Source of the DNA: Rhodococcus sp. 14-2483-1-2
GTDB taxonomy: Bacteria; Actinomycetota; Actinomycetes; Mycobacteriales; Mycobacteriaceae
Reading direction: 5' to 3'
DNA: 64,000 nt
NCBI RefSeq assembly: GCF_002259405.1
Contig: NZ_NPFW01000023.1
Location: forward strand, 248,001 to 312,000
Positions 1 through 11,200 of the stretch are shown one piece after another. Position numbers and translations under genes: made by a program. Below the pieces are notes generated by a model. The model was not told the origin of the DNA. It did not search any database and saw only the letters and a list, made by a program, of their open reading frames with translations. Numbering within the stretch: the first letter of the stretch is position 1; the number at the start of each line of letters is the position of its first letter.

Positions 1-2194
1 TTACCTGCACAGCGTCGGTACCAGGCGGCACAGCGACGATTCGATCTGGGTCCAGCAGCACCGGGTAGCGAACGCTCAACCGGCCCGGTACGGCAGCAGT
101 CGACACGTCACGTACCGTGCGCTCGACATCCACGACCGTCCCGTCCGCAACGAGATCGCCAACCTCGGCTGAGAGCCACATCAGCGTGCGAGCCACGATG
201 CCATCGGTGTCCAGGCCGGTGCGGCCCTCGGCGCGCGCAGTGCGAATCGGGCCGGACCATATCTCCGCTGTGGCCGCGCCGACGCCGGACTGTGTAAAGC
301 CAGAGGGACAGCTGTCGAACCAGTATGTGGACTCGCGGATCTCCTGCGACGCAGCCCGCGCTGCGCGGGCTGCCACAAGGTCATCACCATCGGGAGCGGC
401 CAATGCGACTTGCTCGCCAGCGGCGAGCGCAAGAGCCGTCCTGGCCACGCTGCGGGCAAAGATGTCTACCGCGGATGAATCGAGATCACCTGCGGCCGCC
501 ACACAGAACTCGGGTGGCTCGTGCGCGGCGATCAACAGGTGCGACGTGCCCGATGCGATCACTTCGGGCATGGCACCGTCGAGTACATGAATGAACGACC
601 GGATATCGGAGCTGTCCATCGAGACGCCGCGGTCGTAGCCGAATGCCGTGACACACCGGACATACGCATCGACGACGAACGGCACCGCAATCTGCCCGAC
701 ATCAAGGGTGTGCGTCCAATGCCAAATGTCGGCGGCCCTGAGCCTGGACTCAGCATCCGAATCAGCAAGGAGATCAATGGGTTTGAGCGATCCAGGCGAC
801 TCGTCCCGCAGGGCAGACCGGGCCGCGGCGATCCCGGCCGCGATCTCGGCGTCGATCGTGCGGGCATCGCCGGCGGTAACCCACCCAAGCTGCACCAGTG
901 CGGTGTCGATCTCACCGAGTAGACGTTCGATAGTCCCCAGTGCGTATCGACTCGGGTCGTAGGTGCAGCTCATTGTGTGTGCGTCGCAGTCGAATACGAG
1001 ATCGATGCCGGGCTTAGGGTATTCGGTTCCGGCGCGTTCACTCAGCGCCACCATCACCCAGCTCCCCGGATCGACGGCGGCATCGGCGTCATCGGCGTCA
1101 TCGGCGAGTGCGGTATGGATGTCTGCGAGCCGAAGAGCAGAGTGCGCGTCCGCCTCGGCAATGGACTCGCGAACCTGTTGCAGATACGCCAGGTCGGCCT
1201 CAGCCGCTTCCGGTGCCGCGATACGCAGTGGCACCGCGCCCGCGGGCGCGGCGACGGGAATGACCAGCGGCACGGCCGCGTCGCCGGTGAGTTGCCGGAT
1301 CGCCATTCCGGTAGCCGCGACGCACACCGCGATAGGGGGGTGCTCGTCGGCATCGAGCCCGAACTTCCGCATGAGGCGGCCGGCGGCGACTGCATCGCGC
1401 CCACCGTCGGTAGCGATCGGCACCGGGGAGCGAGTCGACCAGCCCAGGTGCCTCCAATATCGGAGATCGGAGACTTCCGTGGTCAGATCGTCGTTGCCAT
1501 CCGCCAACTCGAAGACGATGGCGTAGTCCCAGTATATGGCGGCTAAGACCCCTAAATCCGTTGCTCTTACAAAGGTCTCGAGATCGCGATGCTTGCCCAC
1601 CGTCGCGAGCTGCTTGCTGCCGTAATACGAGCCCTTCGGCTGCGCCGCAGTGCGCTGCGGGTCGGTGGCTAATTGCCTCGCAGTCCCAGCCGGATCAAAA
1701 GCAGTGACGAAAATGTCGTGGCAGCGTTGGCTCACGTCCAGGGTGAGTTGTTCGAGGGTGACGTCCGGTGCGAGGTCGAACATGCTCTGAGCGACGACCT
1801 CGCCGGTGTCGATACCGGCATCGACGCGATGGACCGTCACGCCGAATCGGTTCTCTCCATTGAGGATTGCGTACGTCGCCGCCACCATCGGCACGCCCCG
1901 ATAGTCCGGCAGCGGACCACCGTGAACATTGAGAATCGTAAGACCCAGGTCCAGTATCGGAGACCGGAAGATGAACGGGTTTCCCGTGGACCACACGATG
2001 TCGCCGGGCTCGGCCACTTCGCCGAACAGTCCGGCAAGTTCGTTGACATCGGTGGTGGTGACGGTACGCAGACCATCCAGCTCTGGCGGTGCCTGCTCGC
2101 CCGGAGGTGTGACGACCAGTGTCACGTCGCCACCGACCGAGAGCGCGTGTGCCACCGCCCGCCACAGCAGTGTCCCCGATCCTACGAAAATCAT
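1..2194 (-). CDS. Formyltransferase fused to condensation-like NRPS region (partial, runs off left edge)
   Basis: The reading frame is open from an ATG at 2194 to the window edge, at least 731 codons. Residues 1 to about 185 form a methionyl-tRNA-formyltransferase-like domain: the family signature reads NVHGGPLPDYRG with N89 and H91 in the catalytic positions, and the active-site Asp is probably D129 in GIDTGE. Such domains formylate hydroxyornithine or an N-terminus in siderophores such as rhodochelin, coelichelin and exochelin. Residues about 280-440 resemble the C-terminal lobe of a condensation domain, but I see no HHxxxDG lobe before it. The remainder is alanine-rich and only loosely condensation-like. 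The gene follows the large NRPS after 44 bp and has its own iron-box-like site, so it is probably the next synthetase of the same siderophore pathway. The product and downstream modules lie outside the window. Confidence 0.8.
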   Translation of the reverse strand, partial: MIFVGSGTLLWRAVAHALSVGGDVTLVVTPPGEQAPPELDGLRTVTTTDVNELAGLFGEVAEPGDIVWSTGNPFIFRSPILDLGLTILNVHGGPLPDYRGVPMVAATYAILNGENRFGVTVHRVDAGIDTGEVVAQSMFDLAPDVTLEQLTLDVSQRCHDIFVTAFDPAGTARQLATDPQRTAAQPKGSYYGSKQLATVGKHRDLETFVRATDLGVLAAIYWDYAIVFELADGNDDLTTEVSDLRYWRHLGWSTRSPVPIATDGGRDAVAAGRLMRKFGLDADEHPPIAVCVAATGMAIRQLTGDAAVPLVIPVAAPAGAVPLRIAAPEAAEADLAYLQQVRESIAEADAHSALRLADIHTALADDADDADAAVDPGSWVMVALSERAGTEYPKPGIDLVFDCDAHTMSCTYDPSRYALGTIERLLGEIDTALVQLGWVTAGDARTIDAEIAAGIAAARSALRDESPGSLKPIDLLADSDAESRLRAADIWHWTHTLDVGQIAVPFVVDAYVRCVTAFGYDRGVSMDSSDIRSFIHVLDGAMPEVIASGTSHLLIAAHEPPEFCVAAAGDLDSSAVDIFARSVARTALALAAGEQVALAAPDGDDLVAARAARAASQEIRESTYWFDSCPSGFTQSGVGAATAEIWSGPIRTARAEGRTGLDTDGIVARTLMWLSAEVGDLVADGTVVDVERTVRDVSTAAVPGRLSVRYPVLLDPDRIVAVPPGTDAVQV

Positions 2195-2238
2195 CCGAGC
2201 CCTTTCCAGAAATCTATCGCATACGTCTCGGGTGTTAG

Positions 2239-2257
2239 TCAGGCTAGGCTAGCCTGA
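2239..2257 (-). promoter_or_regulatory. IdeR/DmdR-type iron box
   Basis: A near-palindrome reading tcaggctaggctagcctga matches about 15 of 19 positions of the actinobacterial iron-box consensus TTAGGTTAGGCTAACCTAA. It overlaps the last codons of the large NRPS gene and ends 45 bp upstream of the formyltransferase start. This suggests that the second synthetase can be transcribed separately under iron control. Confidence 0.65.
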
Positions 2258-5200
2258 TTCTCGTTGGTTGTGGGTTCGTGCGCCAGCGACGTGAGTACTT
2301 GGATCCATAGGTCTCGGAGCTCTCGCGCATCTGCGTCATCGAGGATGTGGGATGCGTAGGAAATGCCGCCTTGCAAAGTCCACTTGCCGTCGGTGCCACC
2401 ATCAACGGCGGCGATATTGATTTCCAGCACGCTGGCCAACGGCATAGTCGGGTCGGCGAAGCCGCTGATTCCCGGTGCCTCGGGCGCGGTGCACCACACC
2501 CCGCGGCTACCGTTGCCGTCGGCACCGAACTGACCCAGATAATTGAAGACCACTTGCGGCACGGCCCCCGTGCGCAGTGCGCTTTTTGCCCGCGAGTTCA
2601 GCTCGCGCAGCACGCCGTACCCGATGCCCCGGTCCGGAATCTGACTGAGCTGTTCCTTCACGCGCAACACCACATCAGCGGCAACACGGTGATCCGTCAA
2701 TGCTGACACAAAATCGATTTCTTTGGTGTTCAACGCAACTGGGTACCAGGTGGTGAACCATCCGACCGACCGGGACAGGTCACTCCCGGGAACGAAAGTC
2801 TCCTCGCGTCCATGGCCCTCGAGAGCGACCAGCAAGCTGCGCTGGGTGACATCGCGCCGAGCCCGCAAGGCACCGACAGCCACTGCCAGCGAACCCAGGA
2901 GGATCTCGTTGGGCTCTGCCGACAGGACTTGAGGCAGTCTGGTCAGCACCGCATTCGCGACATCCGGCGATATCGAAATGGGCACTGCCCCTGCAGTCCG
3001 GCGCGTATCACGCGCCGGATCGAGTTGGCTGGTGCCCAAGAGTGGATCCTCGGCAGCGGTCACCTCTGCCCAGTATCCGATTTGCTCGAGCACGTCCGGA
3101 TCCGAGGCACGGACCTCGAGCGCCGCGGCCCATGCCGGCACTGTCGTGCCCGAGGTCAACAGCGTGTCCGTCGTGCGCCCGATCTCCTGGTCCCACGAAT
3201 GTTGCAGATCGTCGCCCAAGATGCGCCATGACACCCCGTCGACGACCAGGTGATGAATTACCAGCAACAGCCGGCCGGTCAGTTCCGACTCGCTCGTGAA
3301 CCAGGCCGCCTGCCACAACACACCATCTGATGGATCCAATTGCTGCGACAAGGTCGAGGTGGTCGAACGGACCCGCTGCAACCACTCTGCTGACGACCAT
3401 TCCCACGAGACTGCCGCGGACGCAAACTGACCGGCCTCCGAGACAGCGTCCTCGGGCCGGATCTCGAATCTTGGTCGGTCCGCAGAATCCCACACAAGCT
3501 GGCCGCGTAGTGCGGGATGATGTGCGGCAACCCGATCCCAGATCCGGCGGACCTGCTGAGCATCGATATCGGGCGGGGTGACAAAGACAAATGACTGCGT
3601 ATACGAGTCGAACCCTGGTTGGTCCACCCTTCCGGCGGCGATAGGCAACAGCATCGACTCCGAGACCGAGTCAGCGGTCGGAGTTGGGCTGTCACGATCC
3701 GCGGCCCGCGCCTTGTCATCAAGCACCCGGGCCAATCCTTCGATTGAACGGGCCGTGAAGACTTCCTGGCTACTCAACTGCATCCCGGCCCGTCGCGAAC
3801 GAGCTACGACCTGAAACGACATGATGCTGTCTCCGCCGAGGCGGAAGAAGTCGTCATCGGCCGACAACTCGATCGCCTCGTCCAGGCGCAATACGTCACG
3901 AAAAATCTGCGCCAGCATGAGTTCGGTTTCGGTCTCCGGCTGTCGGCCACCAGCGGTGTCGCCGCGGATAGGCTCAGGTAGCGCCCGACGATCCAGTTTG
4001 CCGTTCGCCGTGACCGGGAACGTATCAAGCCGAGTGAACGTGGCCGGAATCATGTACTCCGGCACCACCGCTGCAATGTACTCACGCAGCGCGCCGAACA
4101 GATCGCTCTCCTCAACAGCGCCGGAGTCGGTCGAACTCGTGACATACGCTGCCAAATACTTGCCGCCCGCAAGGTGGTCTCTGGCAACTACCACCGCACC
4201 AGAGACCCACCGATGCCGTTCCAGAACCGACCGGATCTCATCGAGCTCGATCCGGAACCCCCGGACCTTCACCTGATCGTCGGAACGGCCCAAATACTCC
4301 AAGGCGCCACCGGCATTCCAGCGAACCAGATCCCCCGTCCGGTACAACCGGACACCACCGGCACCGAACGGGTCGGCAACAAACCGGGCCGACGTCAAAC
4401 CGGGCCGGCCCACGTAGCCATCCGCCAGTTGCACCCCGCCGACATACAGCTCACCCACCACTCCCACCGGGACCGGACGCAACCACTCGTCCAGCACCCG
4501 CACCGACGAATTGATGACCGGCCGACCGATCACGATGTGCTCGATGTTCTCCAGCGGTCCGTCGATATGGTGACTGGTGATATCGATCGCCGCTTCAGTC
4601 GGGCCATACAAGTTGTACAGCCGGGCACGATCGAAGATCTCTCGCGCCCGAGTGGCGGCCGACGCCGGCAGCGCCTCACCACTGAACAACGCGACTCGAA
4701 CCGAAGGGAAGGAGCCTGGTTCCGTGGCGGCGTCCAAGAATGCCTGCAGCATCGACGGAACGAAATGCACACTGGTGACCTGTCGGCGTCGGATCACCTG
4801 CACGAGGTATTCAGGATCACCGTGTGCCTTGTCGGCAGCCACAACGATCGTCGCCCCCACGATCAACGGTAGGAAGAACTCCGACACCGAAACATCGAAG
4901 GTAGCGGGCGTTTTCAGTAACACCCGATCCGCCGCCGTGTATTCCAGTTCCTCACGGGCCCACAACAATCGGTTCACCACCGCGTTATGTGACAGCTTCA
5001 CCCCTTTAGGCCGTCCGGTGGTACCCGACGTGAAAATCACATACGCGGGGTCCGCCGGCGTGAGCGGACGCGACAAAACCGGCGGCTCCGATTGTCCGGA
5101 GACTAGTTGTGCACGAACTGGTTCCGTATCCAACACCACCACCCGAACGCCCTGCAAAGCCTCCCGCTGAGAGTCAGCGGTTCTCTGGTCGGTAATGACC

Positions 5201-8200
5201 AATACTGGGGTCGCATCTTCCACGATCGCCTGCACCCGCCCACCGGGGTAGTCGGGATCGATCGGCACGTACGCTGCCCCCGCACGCAACACTCCGGCGA
5301 GAACCACAACCAGATCCGCAGACCGCGGCAGCATCACCGCAACCCGATCGGCTACCAGCACGTCCTGATCGATCAGCAGGCCGGCTAGTCGATTGACCCG
5401 CTCGTCGAACTCGAAATACGACCATTGTGTCCCGTCCGCGTCCGCCACCACGGCAGCTGCGTCCGGTGTCGCCGCAGCTTGCAACCGCATCAAGGAATCG
5501 ACGGTGGTAAACGGCACCGGGCACCGGGCACCGGACGACCACACTTCGATGTCGGCGCGATCAGCTGATGGCAGGAGCTGTAAGTCCACTACTGACGTTT
5601 CAAGTCGAGTGGAGATAACCACGAACGCATTCCGCAGCACTGTCAGGAACCGTTCGATCGTGGCTCGATCGAACAGCTCGGTCGAGAATGTGATGAGGCC
5701 AGTGAGCTTGTCGACACTGTCGAACACATAAAGGTCAAGGTCGGTCTTGACCGCACCGAGCGATACCGACCGACGCGCGGCGCTCACACCGGGGAAAGCC
5801 ATCGCGTCTCGGTCGCCTGTGACGGCTCGGTGCGTAAGCATGATCTGAAAGAGAGGGTTTCGGTTGGCCGCTCGCTCGGCACCGGCCGCCGACGCGATCT
5901 GCTCGAACGGGGCCGATTGGTGGGCTAAACCGTCCAGCACAGTTCGCCGAGTGCGGTCCAATACGTCGCCGACCGTATCGTCGGGCCTGAGCCTATGACA
6001 GATCGGCAGGGTGTTGACGAAATATCCCACGAGCCCGTCGAGCCCGTCCTCGGTTCGCCCACCTACCGGGGAGCCGATGATCACATCATGGCCCGCCCCC
6101 ACGGCGGATACCGCCAAGGCCACGGCCCCCTGCATGAGCATGAACATCGACACACCTCGGGCATCGACCACCCGCCGCAAACCCGCCGCCACGTCATCGT
6201 CGATCGTGAACGCGATGTCCTCGCCACGGTGAGTGGGAACGGCCGGGCGGGGCCGGTCCGAGGCGATCGTGGCTTCCTCAGGCGCTCCGGCGAGGGCTCT
6301 TTCCCAGTATTCGAGGTGCCGGGAGATGGCGGATCGCGAGTCAGCCGGGTCCCCAAGTACCTCCCGCTGCCACAGCGCATAGTCCGCGTACTGAACCCGC
6401 AACGGAGCCCACGTCGGTGCCGCACCGGCGATCCTGGCCTGATATGCAGTCGACAGATCGCCCCACAACACCGGCAGTGACCACTCATCCACCGCATGGT
6501 GATGCAACACCAACACCAACAGCCACTCCGCGTCGGCGACCCGAAGGATGTTGCAGCGGACCGGGATGTCTACCGCGAGATCGAATCCCGCATGCAAGGT
6601 CTCCTGCACTCTGGCGTCGACCGCCTGCTCACCGGCGCCGACGAGATCCTCGGCCACGAGGGCCAGTCGAGAACCGAGCTCGGTTGCCGGAACAATCACT
6701 TGGCGCAGCGGGCCGTCGTCGTTGATGATCACGGTCCGCAATGGCTCGTGCCGGACCACCACGTCACGCAGCGCAGCTGCGAGCGCCTCAAGATCGACCT
6801 CACCGGCAAGACGTACCACCGACGGCACCAGATATCGCCCACTCGGACCACCGAGCTGGTCGATCACCCAAAGCGCCTGCTGCCCAAATGAAACCGGAAT
6901 CGTGTCCGGTCGCGGCACACCGCCAACCAGAGCTGGCAGGGCATCATTGTGGGTTGCGGTATCGATGATCGCGGCCAGGTCGCCGACGCTGGGGTGATCG
7001 AACACATCCCGCAGACTCAGCCCCGACCCCAGCAGCGCGTTCGCCCGCGCCGCCATTCGGGTCGCCAACAGCGAATGCCCACCCAAACGGAAGAAATCGT
7101 CTTCGGCACCGATAGATGTGACCTCGGGCAGGTTCAACACTTCAGCGAAGATGACAGCCAGAGCGCGTTCGGTCGGTGTTTCGGGGTCACGGCCTCCACC
7201 GGCATCAGCCAGCTCTGCCAGGTCTACCCTCTGCAAGGCCCGGCGGTCGAGCTTCCCGTTCGAGGTGACAGGGAACGACTCGAGCTGGATGAAGACCGCC
7301 GGGATCATGTACTCCGGTAGCCGGTCCGCTACCCAGTCCCGCAACAGCTCCGCCGTGATGGGTTCGCCAGTGTGATAGGCGGCGAGGTACTTTCCGCCCG
7401 CCGGGTGATCGAGTGCCACCACGACGGCGGTAGCCACACGAGGGTGCCGTTCGAGCGTAGCGGCGATGTCGTCGGGTTCGATCCGGAACCCGCGGATCTT
7501 GACCTGGTCGTCGGACCGACCGAGATACTCCAACTGTCCCTGAAGGTTCCAGCGCACCACGTCACCGGTGCGATACAAACGTCGACCCTCGTCACCGAAC
7601 GGATCCGCCACAAACCGGGCAGCCGTCAACCCGCCCCGACCGATATACCCGTCGGCAACCTGCACACCACCTACATACAATTCGCCGGCCACACCGACAG
7701 GCACCGGACGCAACCATCCATCCAGCACCCACGTAGTCGTATTCACCACCGGAATGCCGATCGGCACTCCCGCGGCTTCGGACAAATCGACCCCGGCAAG
7801 GGGTTGGGCAGTCACTTCCACTGCCGCTTCCGTCGGCCCGTAGAGGTTGTGCAGCTCAGCATTTTCGAAGAGCACGTCGGCATCGACGGCCGCCGACACC
7901 GTCAACGCCTCACCCGAGAAGGACACTCGTCGCAGCGACTGCACCGCCGTTCGACTCGGCTCCGAGGCGAGGAATGCCTGGAGCATCGATGGCACGAAAT
8001 GCGTGATCGTCACTTCGTGCCGCTCGATGACAGCGAGCAAATAGTGCGGGTCCTTGTGTCCGCCATCGCGTGCCACGACCACAGCTGCACCGGTAACCAA
8101 CGGTAGGAAGAACTCCGGGACCGAGACATCGAACGTGAACGGAGTCTTCAGCAACACCCGATCCGTGGCCGTGTAACCCAGCTGGTCTCGGCCCCAGAGT

Positions 8201-11200
8201 AGTCGGTTCACCACTGCACGATGGGACACCGCAACGCCTTTGGGGCGTCCGGTGGTGCCGGAGGTGAAGATGACGTAGGCGATGTCGCTGGGCAACAGCG
8301 GGCGCGAGAGGGCGGGCGCGGTCGTCGCGCCGGCGTCGAGGTGCCGCTGCACCACCGAATCGTCGAGGACGAGGACACGTGCCGAGTGTTCGGTGAACTC
8401 GGAGGCATACGTGCCGATGGTGGCATGGTCGGTGACGACCACCCGTGGGGCAGCATCAGCAAGAATCTGATGGACACGCTGCGTAGGATAGTCCGGGTCG
8501 ATCGGCACATACGCCGCCCCAGCTCGCAACACCGCGGCCAACGCCACCACCAGCTCGACCGAACGCGGCAACGCGACCGCCACCCGATCACCCACCCGCA
8601 CACCCTGCTCGATCAACAACCGCGCCAACGCGTTGACCCGCACATCGACGTCGCGATACCTGTATTCAGGTCCACCATCAGCGACGACCGCGACCGCATC
8701 CGGAGTCTTGCTGGCCTGATCCCGCAACAACCCATCGAGGGTCGCCTCGGACACCGCACGCACCTCACCGCGCGACCACCCCTCGAGCCGCCGCCACTCC
8801 GACCCGGACAGCAGGTCGAGATCACCGATCCGGGTATCCGGACTGGCGGCGATCGCTCCTAGCACCGACGTTAAGACGGCGACGAATTGCTCGGCAGTCG
8901 GTGCATCGAACAGCTCGGTCGCGTAAGCAAGCTTCCCCGCCAGAGCATCGGCGGTGTCGAGGATGTCGAGGTCCAGATCGGTTTTGACTGCGCCCACCGC
9001 GGCAAAAGTCGGTTCGATCTTGACATTTCCGAGGTACAGGTCGTCGTTGCGAGGGCTTTCGCCGACGCGGTGCGTGAGGAGGATTTGAAAGAGCGGGTTT
9101 CGGCTGCTGGTCCGCTCAACTCCTAGAGCTCGGGCGATTTCCTCGAAGGGTGCGTTTTGGTGTTCGAATCCGGCGAGCACGGTGTTCTTGGTCGCCCTCA
9201 GTACGTCGGCGATCGAGTCACCGGCATGGAATCGGTGGCGGATCGGTAGCGTGTTCACGAAGTAGCCGACCAGGTCTTCAAGGCCGTCCTCGGTGCGTCC
9301 ACCGACTGGCGAACCGATTACCACGTCCGCGCCCGCGCCCAGCGCCGAGACGGTGAGCGCGGTCGCGGCCTGGGCGACCATGAACATGCTGACCCTGTGG
9401 TCAGCGGCGACCTGCCGCAGACCGTTTACCACCTGTGAATCTATAGTGAACTTCAGATATGCGGCGTGATGGGTCGGCGGTGCCGGTCGCGTCCGGTTCG
9501 CCGTGATCGAGGACTCGTCCGGTGCGCCCGCGAGTACGTCACACCAGTACTCAAGGTGATGAGCAAGGCGCGAATTCGAGTCCGACGCCGCACCTAGTAC
9601 CTCTCGTTGCCAGACCGCGTAATCCGCATACTGGATCGGCAGCGGATCCCAGCCGGGTTTCTGCCCAGCGGTCCGCGCCTGGTATGCGATCGATAGGCCA
9701 CCGAGCAGCGACGGGAACGACCATTCGTCTACCGCCTGGTGATGGACCGCGATAACAAGCACCCATTCGTCGTCGCCGATGCACAGCAATGCGACGCGGA
9801 TCGGGATATCGGCCGCAAGATCGAACCCATCCTGCGCCACCTCACCTACCCGCGCGTCGATGACCGCAGCATCTGCGCCAATGAAATCTTCTACAGACAC
9901 AGTGAGTCGGTCAGCCGCGTCATCCGCGGGAATAATTACCTGGCGCAGCGTGCCGTCGATGTCTACAAGTAGTGTGCGCAGTGCTTCGTGACGCCTGACC
10001 ACGTCTTGCACGGCGACCGTCAGAGCATCCGGATCAAGATCGCCGCGCAGCCGCAGTACCATCGGCACCACGTACCGTCCGTCCGGACCGCCCCATTGAT
10101 CGAGCACCCAAAGTGCTTGTTGCCCATAGGAAACCGGCAATATTTCCGGGCGGGGAAGGTCACCCACCCGTAGCAGACCGGTAGCATCGGCCACATCGGC
10201 GGCGTCAACGATCCGGGTGAGCTCGCCGATACGGGGATGGTCGAACACATCCCGCAGCGTTAGTGCCGAACCCAGCCTCGAGTTCGCGTGCGCGACGGCC
10301 CTGGTCGCCAGCAATGAATGCCCACCTAGGCGAAAGAAGTCGTCGTTCAGGCCGAGGTCGACATCATCACCGAGGCGCAGTATTTCGCGAAACACCGACG
10401 CCAGGGTGATCTCGGTGTTGGTTTCGGGAGGCCGCCCGCCGGTGCCTGTGGCGGCTAGGTCTGGTTCGGGTAGTGCGCGCCGATCCAATTTGCCGTTGAC
10501 CGTGAGTGGAAATGTGTCCATGCGGGTGAACGCGGTTGGGACCATGTACTCGGGCATGCTGCGAGCGCTGTACTCGCGCAGGGTGTCGAGCAGCATCGGG
10601 TCTTCGAGCGGCGTTGTTCCCGACGCGATCACGTAGGCGGCGAGATACTTTCCGCCCGCCGGGTGATCCACGGCGACGATTGCCGCACTCGATACCCAGG
10701 CATGCTGCTCGAGGATGGCGCGGATTTCGTTGGGTTCGATCCGGAACCCGCGGATCTTGACCTGGTCGTCGGACCGACCGAGATACTCCAACTGTCCCTG
10801 AAGGTTCCAGCGCACCACGTCACCGGTGCGATACAAACGTCGACCCTCGTCACCGAACGGATCCGCCACAAACCGGGCAGCCGTCAACCCGCCCCGACCG
10901 ATATACCCGTCGGCAACCTGCACACCACCTACATACAATTCGCCGGCCACACCGACAGGCACCGGACGCAACCATCCATCCAGCACCCACGTAGTCGTAT
11001 TCACCACCGGAATGCCGATCGGTGGTTGCCCGGCGTCGGTGAAGGTGCTCATGGTGGCATCACCCCCGACTTCGGTCGAACCATAGAAATTCAACAGTGT
11101 CGCTTGTGGTGCGGCTTCGTGCGATGCGTTCGCGATGCCGCGCCCGAGTGCCTCCCCGGACGAGACCCAGCATCGGACGGAGGCCAGCGCCTCCGTTGCG

